In this document: in pieces, positions 9,926 to 18,470 of the stretch
Layout of the letters: every line of letters begins with the position of its first letter
Numbering within the stretch: the first letter of the stretch is position 1
Origin: Foetidibacter luteolus
GTDB lineage: Bacteria > Bacteroidota > Bacteroidia > Chitinophagales > Chitinophagaceae
DNA length: 64,000 bases
Direction: 5' to 3'
NCBI RefSeq assembly: GCF_009650435.1
Contig: NZ_VVIP01000020.1
Span: 31,827 to 95,826 of the forward strand
Made by a program: the position numbers and the translations under genes
The notes under the pieces: generated by a model
The model's input: the letters and a program-made list of their open reading frames with translations, nothing else
Told to the model about the DNA's origin: nothing
The model's database searches: none

Positions 9926-10040
9926 GGGCGCATGCCCAAGCTATCGCAAGGGCACCGGGCTATCCATTCCTACTCCGCCACAAAGCCTGGCTGCCGTATC
10001 CTCAGCGGGGTATCCATTTCTATCCCTTGCGCGGTGCCGC
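9926..10040 (+). repeat. Dispersed repeat, CAGCGGGGTATCC family
   Basis: The landmarks CCAAGCTATCGCAAGGG, CGGGCTATCC, TACTCCGCCACA, CAGCGGGGTATCC and TATCCCTTGCGCG appear in order. The same order is found at 10597 (reversed), 32961, 47187 and 48866. Confidence 0.8.
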
Positions 10041-10149
10041 AGCGTAAGTAGGCATGTATAACTTCAGTTGCCACAAACTAAAACTATACTTCCAAAGTCG
10101 TTTTTCTCAGTATGGGACGGCCTTTTTTCTCTTTTTGGGAATAAAAGTT

Positions 10150-10449
10150 TGTTTTGATTTTTTAAATATATTGATAATCAAATAGTTAATATAGTTTTTT
10201 AGTTTGGCACCAGATTAGATATTTATACATCAATTCAGCTTTAAACCCTACTTTTTCAGGCGAAAAGCATTACCTGAACATAAAGCCTGCTAAAGAAGTT
10301 TAAAGCCTAAACCTTTTATATTTTGGAGTTTGCGTTCAAAATTCAACCCTTTTAAAAAACTTCTTTTAAAGCAAAGCCAACAAAAATTGTTAAGAAGAAG
10401 TTTACCTTAAAAACTAAGAGGCTGCTTGGGGGGCAGCCTCTATTTTTTT
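10150..10449 (+). ncRNA. Candidate small RNA ending at a strong intrinsic terminator
   Basis: A plus-strand hairpin (10417-10425 AGAGGCTGC with 10433-10441) followed by ATTTTTTTA is a textbook terminator. No plus-strand gene lies upstream, because rny runs the other way. The 270 bases before it are AT-rich, not repeat-like and not coding. The 5' end is unknown; TTTGGCACC at about 10203 could mark a promoter. Existence of the RNA is an inference. Confidence 0.35.
10417..10449 (+). terminator. Orphan intrinsic terminator
   Basis: A 9-bp GC-rich stem with a G-rich loop, followed by a run of seven T. It does not follow any recognised ORF on this strand. Confidence 0.75.
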
Positions 10450-10596
10450 ATAAAATTCCCACTCTTTAACCTCTCTTCTTTCCTGTTGACTTCTGCAAGT
10501 GTTTGATTTATTGGTGATTGAGAAAAGTAGCATAGATAACCTGCTTCTATTTGACCCTATATAACAGGTTATGAAAGCAGCAGCAGGTTGCACTTT

Positions 10597-10702
10597 GGGT
10601 GAGGGATTGCAGCGGATACCCCGGTGAAGCCAATGAGCGGCGGGGCTGTGCCGGAGTATGAGCGGAAAGCCCGACCCCTTGCGATAGCTTGGGGGCACCC
10701 CC
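10597..10702 (-). repeat. Dispersed repeat, CAGCGGGGTATCC family (reversed)
   Basis: Read on the minus strand this gives CCCCCAAGCTATCGCAAGGG, CGGGCTTTCCGCTCATACTC and GGGGTATCCGCTGCAATCCC. It is very close to the copy at 48866-48972. Confidence 0.85.
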
Positions 10703-10834
10703 AAAAGCAAATACGAAAGGAGAAAGGCAAAGTACTTTGTATGTTACACGTTAGATATGCGATGCAGATTGAGAACTTTTGAGAACTGTTCTTGTGACTA
10801 TGCCAACGGCTATGCATTGGGTTTACCGGGAAAC

Positions 10835-10867
10835 AAAAAAGGAAGAAGCTGCGCCTCTTCCTTTTTT
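10835..10867 (-). terminator. Terminator of galE
   Basis: The 12-bp perfect stem AAAAAAGGAAGA / TCTTCCTTTTTT has a 9-base loop and lies 26 bases past the galE stop. Confidence 0.85.
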
Positions 10868-10892
10868 GGGAAACATAAATTGCCAGCGAATA

Positions 10893-11948
10893 TTAGTTAA
10901 GTACCGGGTTTTGTTTTTTCATCAACTCTTCGTCTTCCTTCACTTTTAGCTCCCAGGCCCAGGCTGTACGCATCATTTCATTTAAATCGTACTTTATTTG
11001 CCAGTTTAACGCTGATACCGCATGGTTGTTGTTGGCATAGATAGCCACTACATCGCCAGGGCGGCGGGGGCCTATTTTGTAATTGAGTTTTTGGCCGGTT
11101 ACGGTTTCAAACGCTTTAATAGCTTCCAGCACTGTAACGCCATTGCCGGAACCCAGGTTAAACACCTCACATTTGCCGGTGTTTTTATTTTCCAGTAAAA
11201 AACGCATAGCAAGCGTATGGGCGCTGGCAATATCTGAAACGTGAATATAATCACGCAGGCAGCTACCGTCGCGGGTATCATAATCATTGCCATATACCTG
11301 CATCTGTGGTAATTTTCCGATGGCTGTTTGCGTAATGGCCGGTACCAGGTTTTGGGGTTTGCCTAACGGCAATTCTCCGATAAGGTTGCTGGGGTGGGCG
11401 CCAACCGGGTTAAAGTAGCGCAGCAGTATTGCGTTTGTTTCTGCAACTTTTACAAAACTGCGTATAATTTCCTCGCCCATTTGCTTGGTAGCGCCATAGG
11501 GAGATTCCGCTTTTTTCTCTGGTGTTTGTTCGGTTACCGGGATAGAATCCGGGTTACCATATACTGTACAGGAAGAAGAAAATACAAAATGCGGAATATT
11601 AAACTCTTTTACACAGTTAAGGAGGTTGATAAGGGAGCAGAGATTGTTTTCGTAATACATCAACGGTTTTTCAACCGATTCGCCCACTGCTTTGTATGCC
11701 GCAAAGTGAATAACACCAATAATATCTTCATTTTCCTGGAAGACTGCCAGGGTTTCATCAAAGTTCTTAAGATCTACCTTGTAGTTTTTAAGCTTTTTGC
11801 CGGTTATTTTATCAATGCCGTCCAGCAGGTAATTAGTAGAGCGGGAGTTGTCATCTATGGAAACTACATCGAACCCGTTTTCAATTAAATCTACAACTGT
11901 ATGAGAGCCAATGTATCCACATCCGCCCGTAACGAGAATTTTCGGCAT
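10893..11948 (-). CDS. galE: UDP-glucose 4-epimerase
   Basis: 351 residues of the extended short-chain dehydrogenase family. The NAD-binding glycine motif is VTGGCGYIGSH, the active-site serine region is FSSSCTVYG, and the catalytic YxxxK is YGATK. The substrate region contains LRYFNPVGAHPS, SCLRDYIHVSDIA and RRPGDV. The enzyme interconverts UDP-glucose and UDP-galactose and supplies galactose for surface polysaccharides. It is separated from the phosphate transporter by 48 bases on the same strand, and a TAATATTG near-consensus -7 element lies about 20-30 bases upstream. Confidence 0.95.
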   Translation of the reverse strand: MPKILVTGGCGYIGSHTVVDLIENGFDVVSIDDNSRSTNYLLDGIDKITGKKLKNYKVDLKNFDETLAVFQENEDIIGVIHFAAYKAVGESVEKPLMYYENNLCSLINLLNCVKEFNIPHFVFSSSCTVYGNPDSIPVTEQTPEKKAESPYGATKQMGEEIIRSFVKVAETNAILLRYFNPVGAHPSNLIGELPLGKPQNLVPAITQTAIGKLPQMQVYGNDYDTRDGSCLRDYIHVSDIASAHTLAMRFLLENKNTGKCEVFNLGSGNGVTVLEAIKAFETVTGQKLNYKIGPRRPGDVVAIYANNNHAVSALNWQIKYDLNEMMRTAWAWELKVKEDEELMKKQNPVLN

Positions 11949-11996
11949 ATAAGTGCTTTTATGGCGCTGGCAATATTATAAAAAAACGGGCGTATC

Positions 11997-13037
11997 TTAT
12001 ACAAAAAGTTTGATTATAAAGAAGAAAGTGGCTGCCATTATTGCGCTGATGGGGATGGTAAGTACCCATGCCCACAGCAGGTTAACGGTAACACCCCATC
12101 TTACGGCTGATAATCTTTTTGTAGCGCCCACGCCAATGATAGAACCGGTAATGGTATGTGTAGTACTAACGGGTATGCCCAAATGTTCGGTAAGATACAA
12201 AGTCATAGCGCCGGCGGTTTCTGCACTAACACCTTCCAGCGGGGTTACTTTGGTAATGCGGGTGCCCATTGTTTTTACAATTTTCCAGCCACCGCTCATG
12301 GTACCCAGGCCGATAGCCAAAAAGCTGCAAAACGGTACCCAGCTATAGTGAACTACAAAGTCGTTAAAACTGAGGTCGCGGCCCTTTGATTTTTCATAAA
12401 AGATGATAGCGGCGCCAATAATACCCATTACTTTTTGCGCATCATTGCCCCCGTGGCCCAAGCTAAAAGCGGCCGAGGATACCAACTGCAGGCGTTTAAA
12501 CCAGCTTTCTGCCTTGTAAGGGTTGGCCCGTTTACACAAATGCACAATTAATATGGTAATAATAAAGGCGATGATCATGCCTATAAGCGGTGCTAAGAAT
12601 ATAAACAGGAATGTGGGAACCACTTTGGCATAGTTGATTACATCTATACCAGCCTGTTTAAAACCATGTGCATTAGCCACGGCAGCACCCATAAAACCAC
12701 CGATAAGCGTGTGAGATGAACTGGATGGTATGCCAAACCACCAGGTAAGCAGGTTCCATACAATAGCGGCAAGAAGGCCTGCGAAAATTACTTCGAGCGT
12801 AATAAAGTTCTCGTTAACGGTTTTGGCAATCGTATTTCCTATTTTAAACTCCCCAATAATGTACCTGGAAATAAAATAGGCTGCAAAATTGAACATAGCC
12901 GCCCAAAGCACTGCCTGAAAAGGGGTTAATACTTTGGTAGAAACGATGGTAGCGATGGAGTTAGCCGCATCGTGAAAGCCGTTGATATAATCGAAAATAA
13001 AAGCAAGAATGATGATGAGGATAAGAAGTGTAACCAT
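11997..13037 (-). CDS. pit: Inorganic phosphate transporter, PiT family
   Basis: 346 residues with about ten TM helices. The two PiT signature motifs are present, one in each half: YINGFHDAANSIATIVST near residue 18 and LGHGGNDAQKVMG near residue 193. PiT proteins co-transport metal-phosphate or phosphate with a cation across the inner membrane at low affinity. It lies 66 bases downstream of the DUF47 gene on the same strand, the usual PiT pairing, and the two probably form an operon driven from the region at 13.76-13.94 kb. Confidence 0.93.
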   Translation of the reverse strand: MVTLLILIIILAFIFDYINGFHDAANSIATIVSTKVLTPFQAVLWAAMFNFAAYFISRYIIGEFKIGNTIAKTVNENFITLEVIFAGLLAAIVWNLLTWWFGIPSSSSHTLIGGFMGAAVANAHGFKQAGIDVINYAKVVPTFLFIFLAPLIGMIIAFIITILIVHLCKRANPYKAESWFKRLQLVSSAAFSLGHGGNDAQKVMGIIGAAIIFYEKSKGRDLSFNDFVVHYSWVPFCSFLAIGLGTMSGGWKIVKTMGTRITKVTPLEGVSAETAGAMTLYLTEHLGIPVSTTHTITGSIIGVGATKRLSAVRWGVTVNLLWAWVLTIPISAIMAATFFFIIKLFV

Positions 13038-13103
13038 AAATGTTGTTTTCCGGGCCAGTATATAAAGGAATTACATACCGGCGTTACGGTGTTGGGGGTA
13101 TAA

Positions 13104-13751
13104 TTAGGCGTATTTAACTATAATTGACTCAATTACGTTGGCTGCATCCTCGCATTTATCGGTTACGATTTCCATAACCTGGTATATCTCCCTTTTTTTA
13201 ATCAGTTCGCGGGCATCGCTTTCTTTTTCAAAAAGTTTTTCAATGCTCATGTCAAATACATCATCTCCCTGGTTTTCGATGCTGTTTATCTTAACCAGGG
13301 CTTCCGTCATCTGCCGAAGATTCTTCATGTCACGCAAACCGTAAACAGCGGTTTTAGTTTCAGCGGCGCCAACTTCAATAAGGTCAGCCATTTTCTGTAT
13401 GCCGGTATCGTTGGGATTTACTTTGTAGAAATTGATTTTTTTGGCAGTTGCATATATGTAATCACAAATGTCATCCAGTGCGGATGCAAGGTAATGGATA
13501 TCTTCCCGGTCGAAAGGGGTAATAAAATTGCGGCCAAGTTCTGTAAAAATGCGGTGGGTATGGTCGTCGTTTTTATGTTCCAGGTCTTCAATTTGTTTTG
13601 ACAGGGCATTACGCTTGTCTATATCTGGTTCATATACCATTTGTTTTAAAACCTGTCCCATCTGGTTTACGGTAATTGCCACATCTTCAAATAACTCGTA
13701 GAAAATTTTGTTCTTCGGCATAAAAATTCTGCCAATGGTATTAATACCCAT
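13104..13751 (-). CDS. DUF47 (PhoU-like) phosphate transport accessory protein
   Basis: 215 residues, almost wholly alpha-helical, with the DUF47 pattern: MGQVLKQMVYE, KQIEDLEHKNDDHTHRIFTELGRNFITPFDREDIHYLASALDDICDYI, and the C-terminal ITDKCEDAANVIESI-like segment. DUF47 proteins resemble PhoU, are encoded beside PiT transporters and are thought to control them. An ATG at codon 11 (MPKNKIFYELFED) is an alternative start. An exact TATTTTTG -7 element lies 15 bases upstream of the ATG at 13751. Confidence 0.9.
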   Translation of the reverse strand: MGINTIGRIFMPKNKIFYELFEDVAITVNQMGQVLKQMVYEPDIDKRNALSKQIEDLEHKNDDHTHRIFTELGRNFITPFDREDIHYLASALDDICDYIYATAKKINFYKVNPNDTGIQKMADLIEVGAAETKTAVYGLRDMKNLRQMTEALVKINSIENQGDDVFDMSIEKLFEKESDARELIKKREIYQVMEIVTDKCEDAANVIESIIVKYA

Positions 13752-13765
13752 ATTCTAAATTTTGG

Positions 13766-13773
13766 CAAAAATA
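13766..13773 (-). promoter_or_regulatory. -7 promoter element of the DUF47-pit operon
   Basis: TATTTTTG on the minus strand matches TAnnTTTG exactly. The predicted transcript starts only about 8 bases before the DUF47 ATG. Confidence 0.55.
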
Positions 13774-13808
13774 GAACTATGGCTCCGCATGGCTTTAAAA
13801 AGATGACA

Positions 13809-13920
13809 GTTAACAATAACTTAATGTATAAATAATATAGACCGTGTTGAGAATCAATACAGATTACTAACGATAACCGGGGTTAACATTCGCATAATCT
13901 TACGTTAACAATTCGGTAAT
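13809..13920. promoter_or_regulatory. Candidate Pho box: three GTTAACA-N6-TAAT sites
   Basis: The motif GTTAACANNNNNNTAAT occurs at 13809-13825, 13882-13898 and 13904-13920. The last two are 22 bases apart, so their half-sites fall on an 11-base grid (7-base half-site plus 4-base linker), the layout bound by PhoB/OmpR-type regulators. The right-hand pair ends 10 bases upstream of the TonB receptor's -7 element, overlapping its -33 region as an activator site would. The flanking genes encode phosphate transport. Regulator identity is inferred. Confidence 0.6.
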
Positions 13921-13930
13921 ACAGCCCTTC

Positions 13931-13938
13931 TACTTTCG
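13931..13938 (+). promoter_or_regulatory. -7 promoter element of the TonB receptor operon
   Basis: TACTTTCG is a one-base variant of TAnnTTTG. It would start transcription at or near the ATG at 13943, making either a leaderless mRNA or translation from the second ATG at 13958 likely. Confidence 0.45.
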
Positions 13939-13942
13939 CCGC

Positions 13943-16759
13943 ATGAAAATTAAGGTCATGCATTCTTTGAAAATAGCCTTCTGTTTTACCATAATAGCGG
14001 GCATATTGTTGATCGCAACCAGCGCTACTGCACAAAAGGGAAAAATTGAAGGAAAAATACTTGATGAAAATAACAAACCCGTAGCCGGTGCTTCCGTGCT
14101 GGTAACAGGCATTAATGCCGGCCTTGCCTCGGATCAGGATGGACGCTTTTTGTTTACCGTTGATGCTGGCAAAGAGTATGAAATTCAGGTAACCGCCTTG
14201 GGGTATGTATCCAAAACAATCAGCAATGTATTAGTAACGGTTAACCAGGTATCCAGTATTGAAATAATACTTACACCCTCTTCCAACAATTTGCAAACGG
14301 TTACGGTTAAAACATCTGCCAAAAAGGAAACCACCAACGCTTTAATACAGTTTCAGAAAAATACAAACACAGTAGCACAGGTAATATCCTCCGAGGCAAT
14401 ACGGCGCTCTCCCGACAAAAACACGGGTGAAGTTTTGAAGCGTATTCCCGGTGCCAGCATACAGGAAGGAAAATACCTGGTTGTGAGAGGTTTGAGCGAC
14501 AGGTATAACCAGGCAATGCTAAACGGCATACAACTTTCCAGCACAGAACCCGATAGAAAAACCTTTTCATTTGACATCTTTCCTTCCTCAATGGTAGATA
14601 ACATAGTTATCAATAAGGCATTCGTGCCGGAAATGACGGGAGAATGGGCCGGCGGACTGGTGCAAGTGAATACGAAAGATATTCCCTCACAGTCCTTTTT
14701 TAACATACAGGTTGGCACGGGTTTTAACTCTCAAACAATTGGAAAAGACTTCTACTCTTACAAAGGTGGAAAACTTGACTGGCTGGGAATAGATGATGGC
14801 AGAAGAAAATTGCCTGAAGGAATTCCCTATAAAAACAGTTTCTCGAACTTAAGCCGCGAGGAAAAAACAGAATGGGGCAAAAAATTTAATAATGACTGGT
14901 CTTATCATGAGGGCTCTGCTCCCATCAATACGTCAATGCAGATTAGCGGGGGATTCAATACCAACCTCTTCAGTAAAAAGTTTGGTGGAGTTATCGCTTT
15001 AACTTACAGCAGTAATAACCGTAGGCTTGCATTCGATAATAATATTTATAACCTAAACAGGGCAGCCAGAACCGCTGATACAAGTTTTGCTTACCAAAAC
15101 ACCAGGTACAGTAAGGATGTCTTATGGGGGGCTCTTGCCAATTTCGCTTTACAAATTGACAATAACAACAAGATATCTTTAAAAAATGTCTTTAACATCA
15201 ACGCAACGGATTATGTAACTATAAGACAGGGACAGGATTATGAGTTTGGCGCCGGAAGGGCTGCCCCGATCAGGGCCCGTGAGCTCGCCTTTAAGTCAAA
15301 CACTTTGTACAATACCCAACTTACCGGTGAGCATAATATCAACAGCTTAAAAAGCAAACTAAAATGGTATGGCAGTTTCACTATTCTTGACCAATACATT
15401 CCCGATCAAAAGAGGCTACAGTATAATGAAGTAATAGACACTAAAGTTTTTGAAGCACTTATAAACGAAGCGAAGTCTCAAAAATCAGGAAGTATTTTTT
15501 ATTCCAACCTTTCCGATTATATCTATACGGCCGGGGCTGACTGGACAACGAATTTTAAATTATTCAGCCTGTCACAAAGTGTAAAAGGTGGTTACCTGTT
15601 CCAGGTAAAGGACCGTTTATACAATGCAAGGCCTTTTTCTATAACAATGCCAAGTTCTAATAACCGAAGCCTGCTTTTATTACCGGAGGAACAAATTTTT
15701 GCAACCAGCAATTTTGGAGGCAACGGTTTTGAATTTGATGAGTTTGGCGAGGCAAACTTCCGTTATCTGGCTAACTCAATTTTGAATGCAGGCTACATAC
15801 AGTTAGATAATCAGTTTGCTAATTGGCTGCGAATTGTGTGGGGCGTAAGGGTTGAAGATTTTGACCAGTTGGTAGGAAGTGTAAAAAAATCTGATGACAG
15901 GTTTGTTAATACAAAGGTTACTGACTTTCTTCCGGCAGTAAATGCGACTTTTAAACTAAATAATCAAACCAATATACGTTTAACAGGTTCCCAGACTGTA
16001 ATTAGGCCTGAGTTTCGTGAACTTTCCAATCTTGCTTTTTATGACTTTGATTTAGGTGCTACAGTTCTTGGTAATAAAGAATTAAAACGTACAAAGGTTA
16101 CCAATCTTGATCTGCGGTACGAATTGTACCCACGAGCCGGAGAATTGTTTACAGTTGGTGTTTTTTATAAATACTTTAAAGACGCCATAGAGCAATTCTA
16201 TAATCAAAGCGGTGCAGGGAGCAGCAGTACATTTAACTTTATCAATGCCGATAAAGCTACCGGTTATGGGGCTGAGGTTGAGTTTAGAAAAAAACTTGAT
16301 TTTGTATCTGCGCTGCGCAACTTCACTTTTCAAACTAATCTCTCTTATATCTATAGCAGGGTTGAGAGTAAGGGAGTAGAACTGGATCGTCCTCTTCAAG
16401 GCCAATCACCTTACGTCATCAATTTTGCCCTACAATATGATGTTGAAAAGCTTGGACTTAACTCAACGATTCTTTTTAACCAAATAGGACGCCGCATTTT
16501 ATACGTAGGCAATAAAGACGTTCCTGAAATATGGGAGGCCCCAAGGCCGTTGTTAGACTTGCAAATAGCTAAGAAAATACTGAAGAATAAAGGAGAAATA
16601 AGGCTGAACATTTCTGACTTAATCAATAAGAGAGCCAATTTCTATCACGATTTGAATGAGGATAAAAAATATACCGCCAATTCAGTTAATGATGCTTTGG
16701 CAATCAGAAGAAACTACGGAACCAATTTTAGTATAACATTCGGTTACAGTTTTAAATAA
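13943..16759 (+). CDS. TonB-dependent outer-membrane receptor with carboxypeptidase-like N-terminal domain
   Basis: 938 residues: a signal peptide (IAFCFTIIAGILLIATSATAQ), then a CarboxypepD_reg-like beta-sandwich (KIEGKILDENNKPVAGASVLV...ALGYVSKTI). A plug domain follows (EVLKRIPGASIQEGKYLVVRGL ... AFVPEMTGEWAGGLVQVNT), then a long 22-strand-type barrel ending in an aromatic strand (TNFSITFGYSFK). These receptors import bulky solutes using TonB energy. It is not of SusC length and has no SusD next to it. Its partner is the lipoprotein 43 bases downstream. Divergence from pit-DUF47 and the candidate Pho box suggest a phosphate or organophosphate substrate. The ATG at 13958 is an alternative start. 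Confidence 0.88.
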   Translation: MKIKVMHSLKIAFCFTIIAGILLIATSATAQKGKIEGKILDENNKPVAGASVLVTGINAGLASDQDGRFLFTVDAGKEYEIQVTALGYVSKTISNVLVTVNQVSSIEIILTPSSNNLQTVTVKTSAKKETTNALIQFQKNTNTVAQVISSEAIRRSPDKNTGEVLKRIPGASIQEGKYLVVRGLSDRYNQAMLNGIQLSSTEPDRKTFSFDIFPSSMVDNIVINKAFVPEMTGEWAGGLVQVNTKDIPSQSFFNIQVGTGFNSQTIGKDFYSYKGGKLDWLGIDDGRRKLPEGIPYKNSFSNLSREEKTEWGKKFNNDWSYHEGSAPINTSMQISGGFNTNLFSKKFGGVIALTYSSNNRRLAFDNNIYNLNRAARTADTSFAYQNTRYSKDVLWGALANFALQIDNNNKISLKNVFNINATDYVTIRQGQDYEFGAGRAAPIRARELAFKSNTLYNTQLTGEHNINSLKSKLKWYGSFTILDQYIPDQKRLQYNEVIDTKVFEALINEAKSQKSGSIFYSNLSDYIYTAGADWTTNFKLFSLSQSVKGGYLFQVKDRLYNARPFSITMPSSNNRSLLLLPEEQIFATSNFGGNGFEFDEFGEANFRYLANSILNAGYIQLDNQFANWLRIVWGVRVEDFDQLVGSVKKSDDRFVNTKVTDFLPAVNATFKLNNQTNIRLTGSQTVIRPEFRELSNLAFYDFDLGATVLGNKELKRTKVTNLDLRYELYPRAGELFTVGVFYKYFKDAIEQFYNQSGAGSSSTFNFINADKATGYGAEVEFRKKLDFVSALRNFTFQTNLSYIYSRVESKGVELDRPLQGQSPYVINFALQYDVEKLGLNSTILFNQIGRRILYVGNKDVPEIWEAPRPLLDLQIAKKILKNKGEIRLNISDLINKRANFYHDLNEDKKYTANSVNDALAIRRNYGTNFSITFGYSFK

Positions 16760-16802
16760 CAATATAACATTCATAATTAGTAAAACAGTATAAAACAGTT
16801 GT

Positions 16803-18230
16803 ATGAAGAAGTATTTTTTAATAGCATGTTCATTAGGCTTACTTGCTGCTTCCTGCCGTAAAATTGAAGTAGATGGAGACGGCGATGGTGGAATCAAGCC
16901 TGGAGAATCTGATGAAGTAATCCTGGAAGGTCAGATTACGCAAAACCAAACTCTGGATGACCCCAATAAAACATACATTATCCGCGGAACAGTTTATGTG
17001 AATAGCGGGGTTACCCTTACAGTTGCTGCCGGTATTACCGTGTACGGGGAACTTTCTTCAAAAGGGGCATTAATAATAACAAGAGGCGCTAAGATTATGG
17101 CTGAAGGAACTGCTGATAAGCCAATCATTTTTACATCTGAAGCAGCAGAGTCTAACAGAAGAGCTGGCGATTGGGGAGGGATAGTAATACTGGGCAAAGC
17201 TTCTACAAATGCAAGCTACAATAATCAGGCAGGTGTAGGTGAAATAGAGGGCGGTGTAAACAATGGTGCAGGACAGGGTTTATATGGCGGGGGAGCATCT
17301 CCTGATGATAACGATAATTCAGGTGTTTTAAAGTATGTTCGTATTGAGTACGCTGGTTTTGCTTACATTCCGGATAAAGAATTGAACAGTCTTACCCTTG
17401 GCGCTGTTGGCAAGGGTACCAAGATTGAATATGTACAAATCAGTTATGCACTGGATGACGCTATCGAATGTTTTGGCGGTAATGTTGATTTAAAGCATAT
17501 TGTTGCTTATAAAACTTTAGATGATGACTTTGATACAGATAATGGCTATAGCGGAAAAATTCAATTTGGTATTGTATTGAGAGATTCTGCCCGTGCAGAT
17601 ATTTCAAAGGTTGAGGGTTGGGAAAGTGATAATGATGCCAACGGAAGCACTTTAACTCCTCAAACAAGTGCCGTTTACAGTAACATGACAGTATTAGGGC
17701 CTCGTGCAACCACTTCAAATATTGGTAACAGTTTGTTTCTTGCAGGTGCGCAAATCAGGCGTAATTCCTCTATCTCTATCTTTAACTCTGTTATCATGGG
17801 TTGGCCAACCGGTATTTTAATTGACGACAGCAAGGGTACTGCAACAAGCGGTAATATTACTGCCAGCAAATTAGTTATAAAAAACACCTCAATTTCCGGA
17901 TGTGCAAAACCACTCGACTATTCGAAGGGTTCGGTTGATTTCGGTCTGTCCGCCGTTGAAACCTGGTTTAATGAGCCGGCAAAAAAGAACAACATCTATA
18001 CAACAAATGATGATGTTAAACTAACAGCAGCGTTCGCTTATCCTACTGCATCCAAACCTAATGAGCAGCCAGATTTTACCCCTCAATCAAGCTCTCCATT
18101 AGTTGCTGCCGGTGCCGCGGATTTTTCTGACACAAAACTTACAGGGTTTGATCAGGTTACTTTCCGTGGAGCAGTAGGTTCAACTGGTACCGATGCTACA
18201 TGGTGGAAGGGGTGGACTTCTTTTAAATAA
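16803..18230 (+). CDS. Beta-helix-like surface lipoprotein paired with a TonB receptor
   Basis: 475 residues with lipoprotein leader KYFLIACSLGLLAASC. The mature part starts with an acidic Asp/Gly linker (EVDGDGDGGIKPGESDE), then has short repeated beta-strands in the pattern of a right-handed beta-helix. Examples are YIIRGTVYVNSGVTLTVAAG, ITVYGELSSKGALIITRGA and DWGGIVILGKAS. Asp-rich loops (DDAIECFGGNVDLKHIV, LDDDFDTDNGYSG) could bind metal. No catalytic motif is recognised. It follows the TonB receptor by 43 bases and is almost certainly co-transcribed, so it probably acts as its surface-exposed substrate-handling partner. Such proteins recur beside TonB receptors in Bacteroidota, with function unassigned. 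Confidence 0.75.
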   Translation: MKKYFLIACSLGLLAASCRKIEVDGDGDGGIKPGESDEVILEGQITQNQTLDDPNKTYIIRGTVYVNSGVTLTVAAGITVYGELSSKGALIITRGAKIMAEGTADKPIIFTSEAAESNRRAGDWGGIVILGKASTNASYNNQAGVGEIEGGVNNGAGQGLYGGGASPDDNDNSGVLKYVRIEYAGFAYIPDKELNSLTLGAVGKGTKIEYVQISYALDDAIECFGGNVDLKHIVAYKTLDDDFDTDNGYSGKIQFGIVLRDSARADISKVEGWESDNDANGSTLTPQTSAVYSNMTVLGPRATTSNIGNSLFLAGAQIRRNSSISIFNSVIMGWPTGILIDDSKGTATSGNITASKLVIKNTSISGCAKPLDYSKGSVDFGLSAVETWFNEPAKKNNIYTTNDDVKLTAAFAYPTASKPNEQPDFTPQSSSPLVAAGAADFSDTKLTGFDQVTFRGAVGSTGTDATWWKGWTSFK

Positions 18231-18300
18231 TCACAGGGTAAAATATAACTCGTTAAAGCAAGAGCATAGCAGGCATGGAAACAGGCCGGCAATAATAAAA

Positions 18301-18336
18301 GCAAAGAGGTTGTTCATTGGGGAACAACCTCTTTGC
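18301..18336. terminator. Intrinsic terminator between convergent genes
   Basis: A perfect 15-bp stem (18301-18315 with 18322-18336), GCAAAGAGGTTGTTC on the left arm, with a 6-base loop. Confidence 0.85.
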
Positions 18337-18370
18337 TTTGCCTGTAATTTATGACGTTATATTTTTTATG

Positions 18371-18450
18371 GCCCCGGCTAAAGTACTACTATTGAACGCC
18401 TGTTGTGTCACTCACTTGTACGTCTGGTTCACTACTCAGCACAGCCCAAA
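18371..18450 (-). repeat. Degenerate copy of the TTGCGTCGCA repeat family
   Basis: The region GGCCCCGGCTAAAGTACT...GCCTGTTGTGTCACTCACTTGTACGTCTG aligns with the minus-orientation copies at 23682, 36888 and 41337, but the palindromic core is decayed. Confidence 0.5.
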
Positions 18451-18470
18451 ACCACGGTAAGGCAACCACG

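Larger units (their letters stand above)
9753..10892. other. 1.1-kb intergenic region without a convincing gene
   Basis: Between the 5' end of rny and the 3' end of galE I see no supported ORF. It holds the rny upstream region, one forward and one reversed copy of the CGGGCTTTCCGCT repeat family (9926-10040 and 10597-10702), an AT-rich stretch (10130-10410) ending in a strong hairpin, and the galE terminator. Confidence 0.7.

Noticed and set aside
10199..10220. Sigma-54 promoter (TTTGGCACC), with a similar site at 27848
   Set aside because: TGGCAC fits a -24 element, but no TTGC is present at the -12 position in either case.
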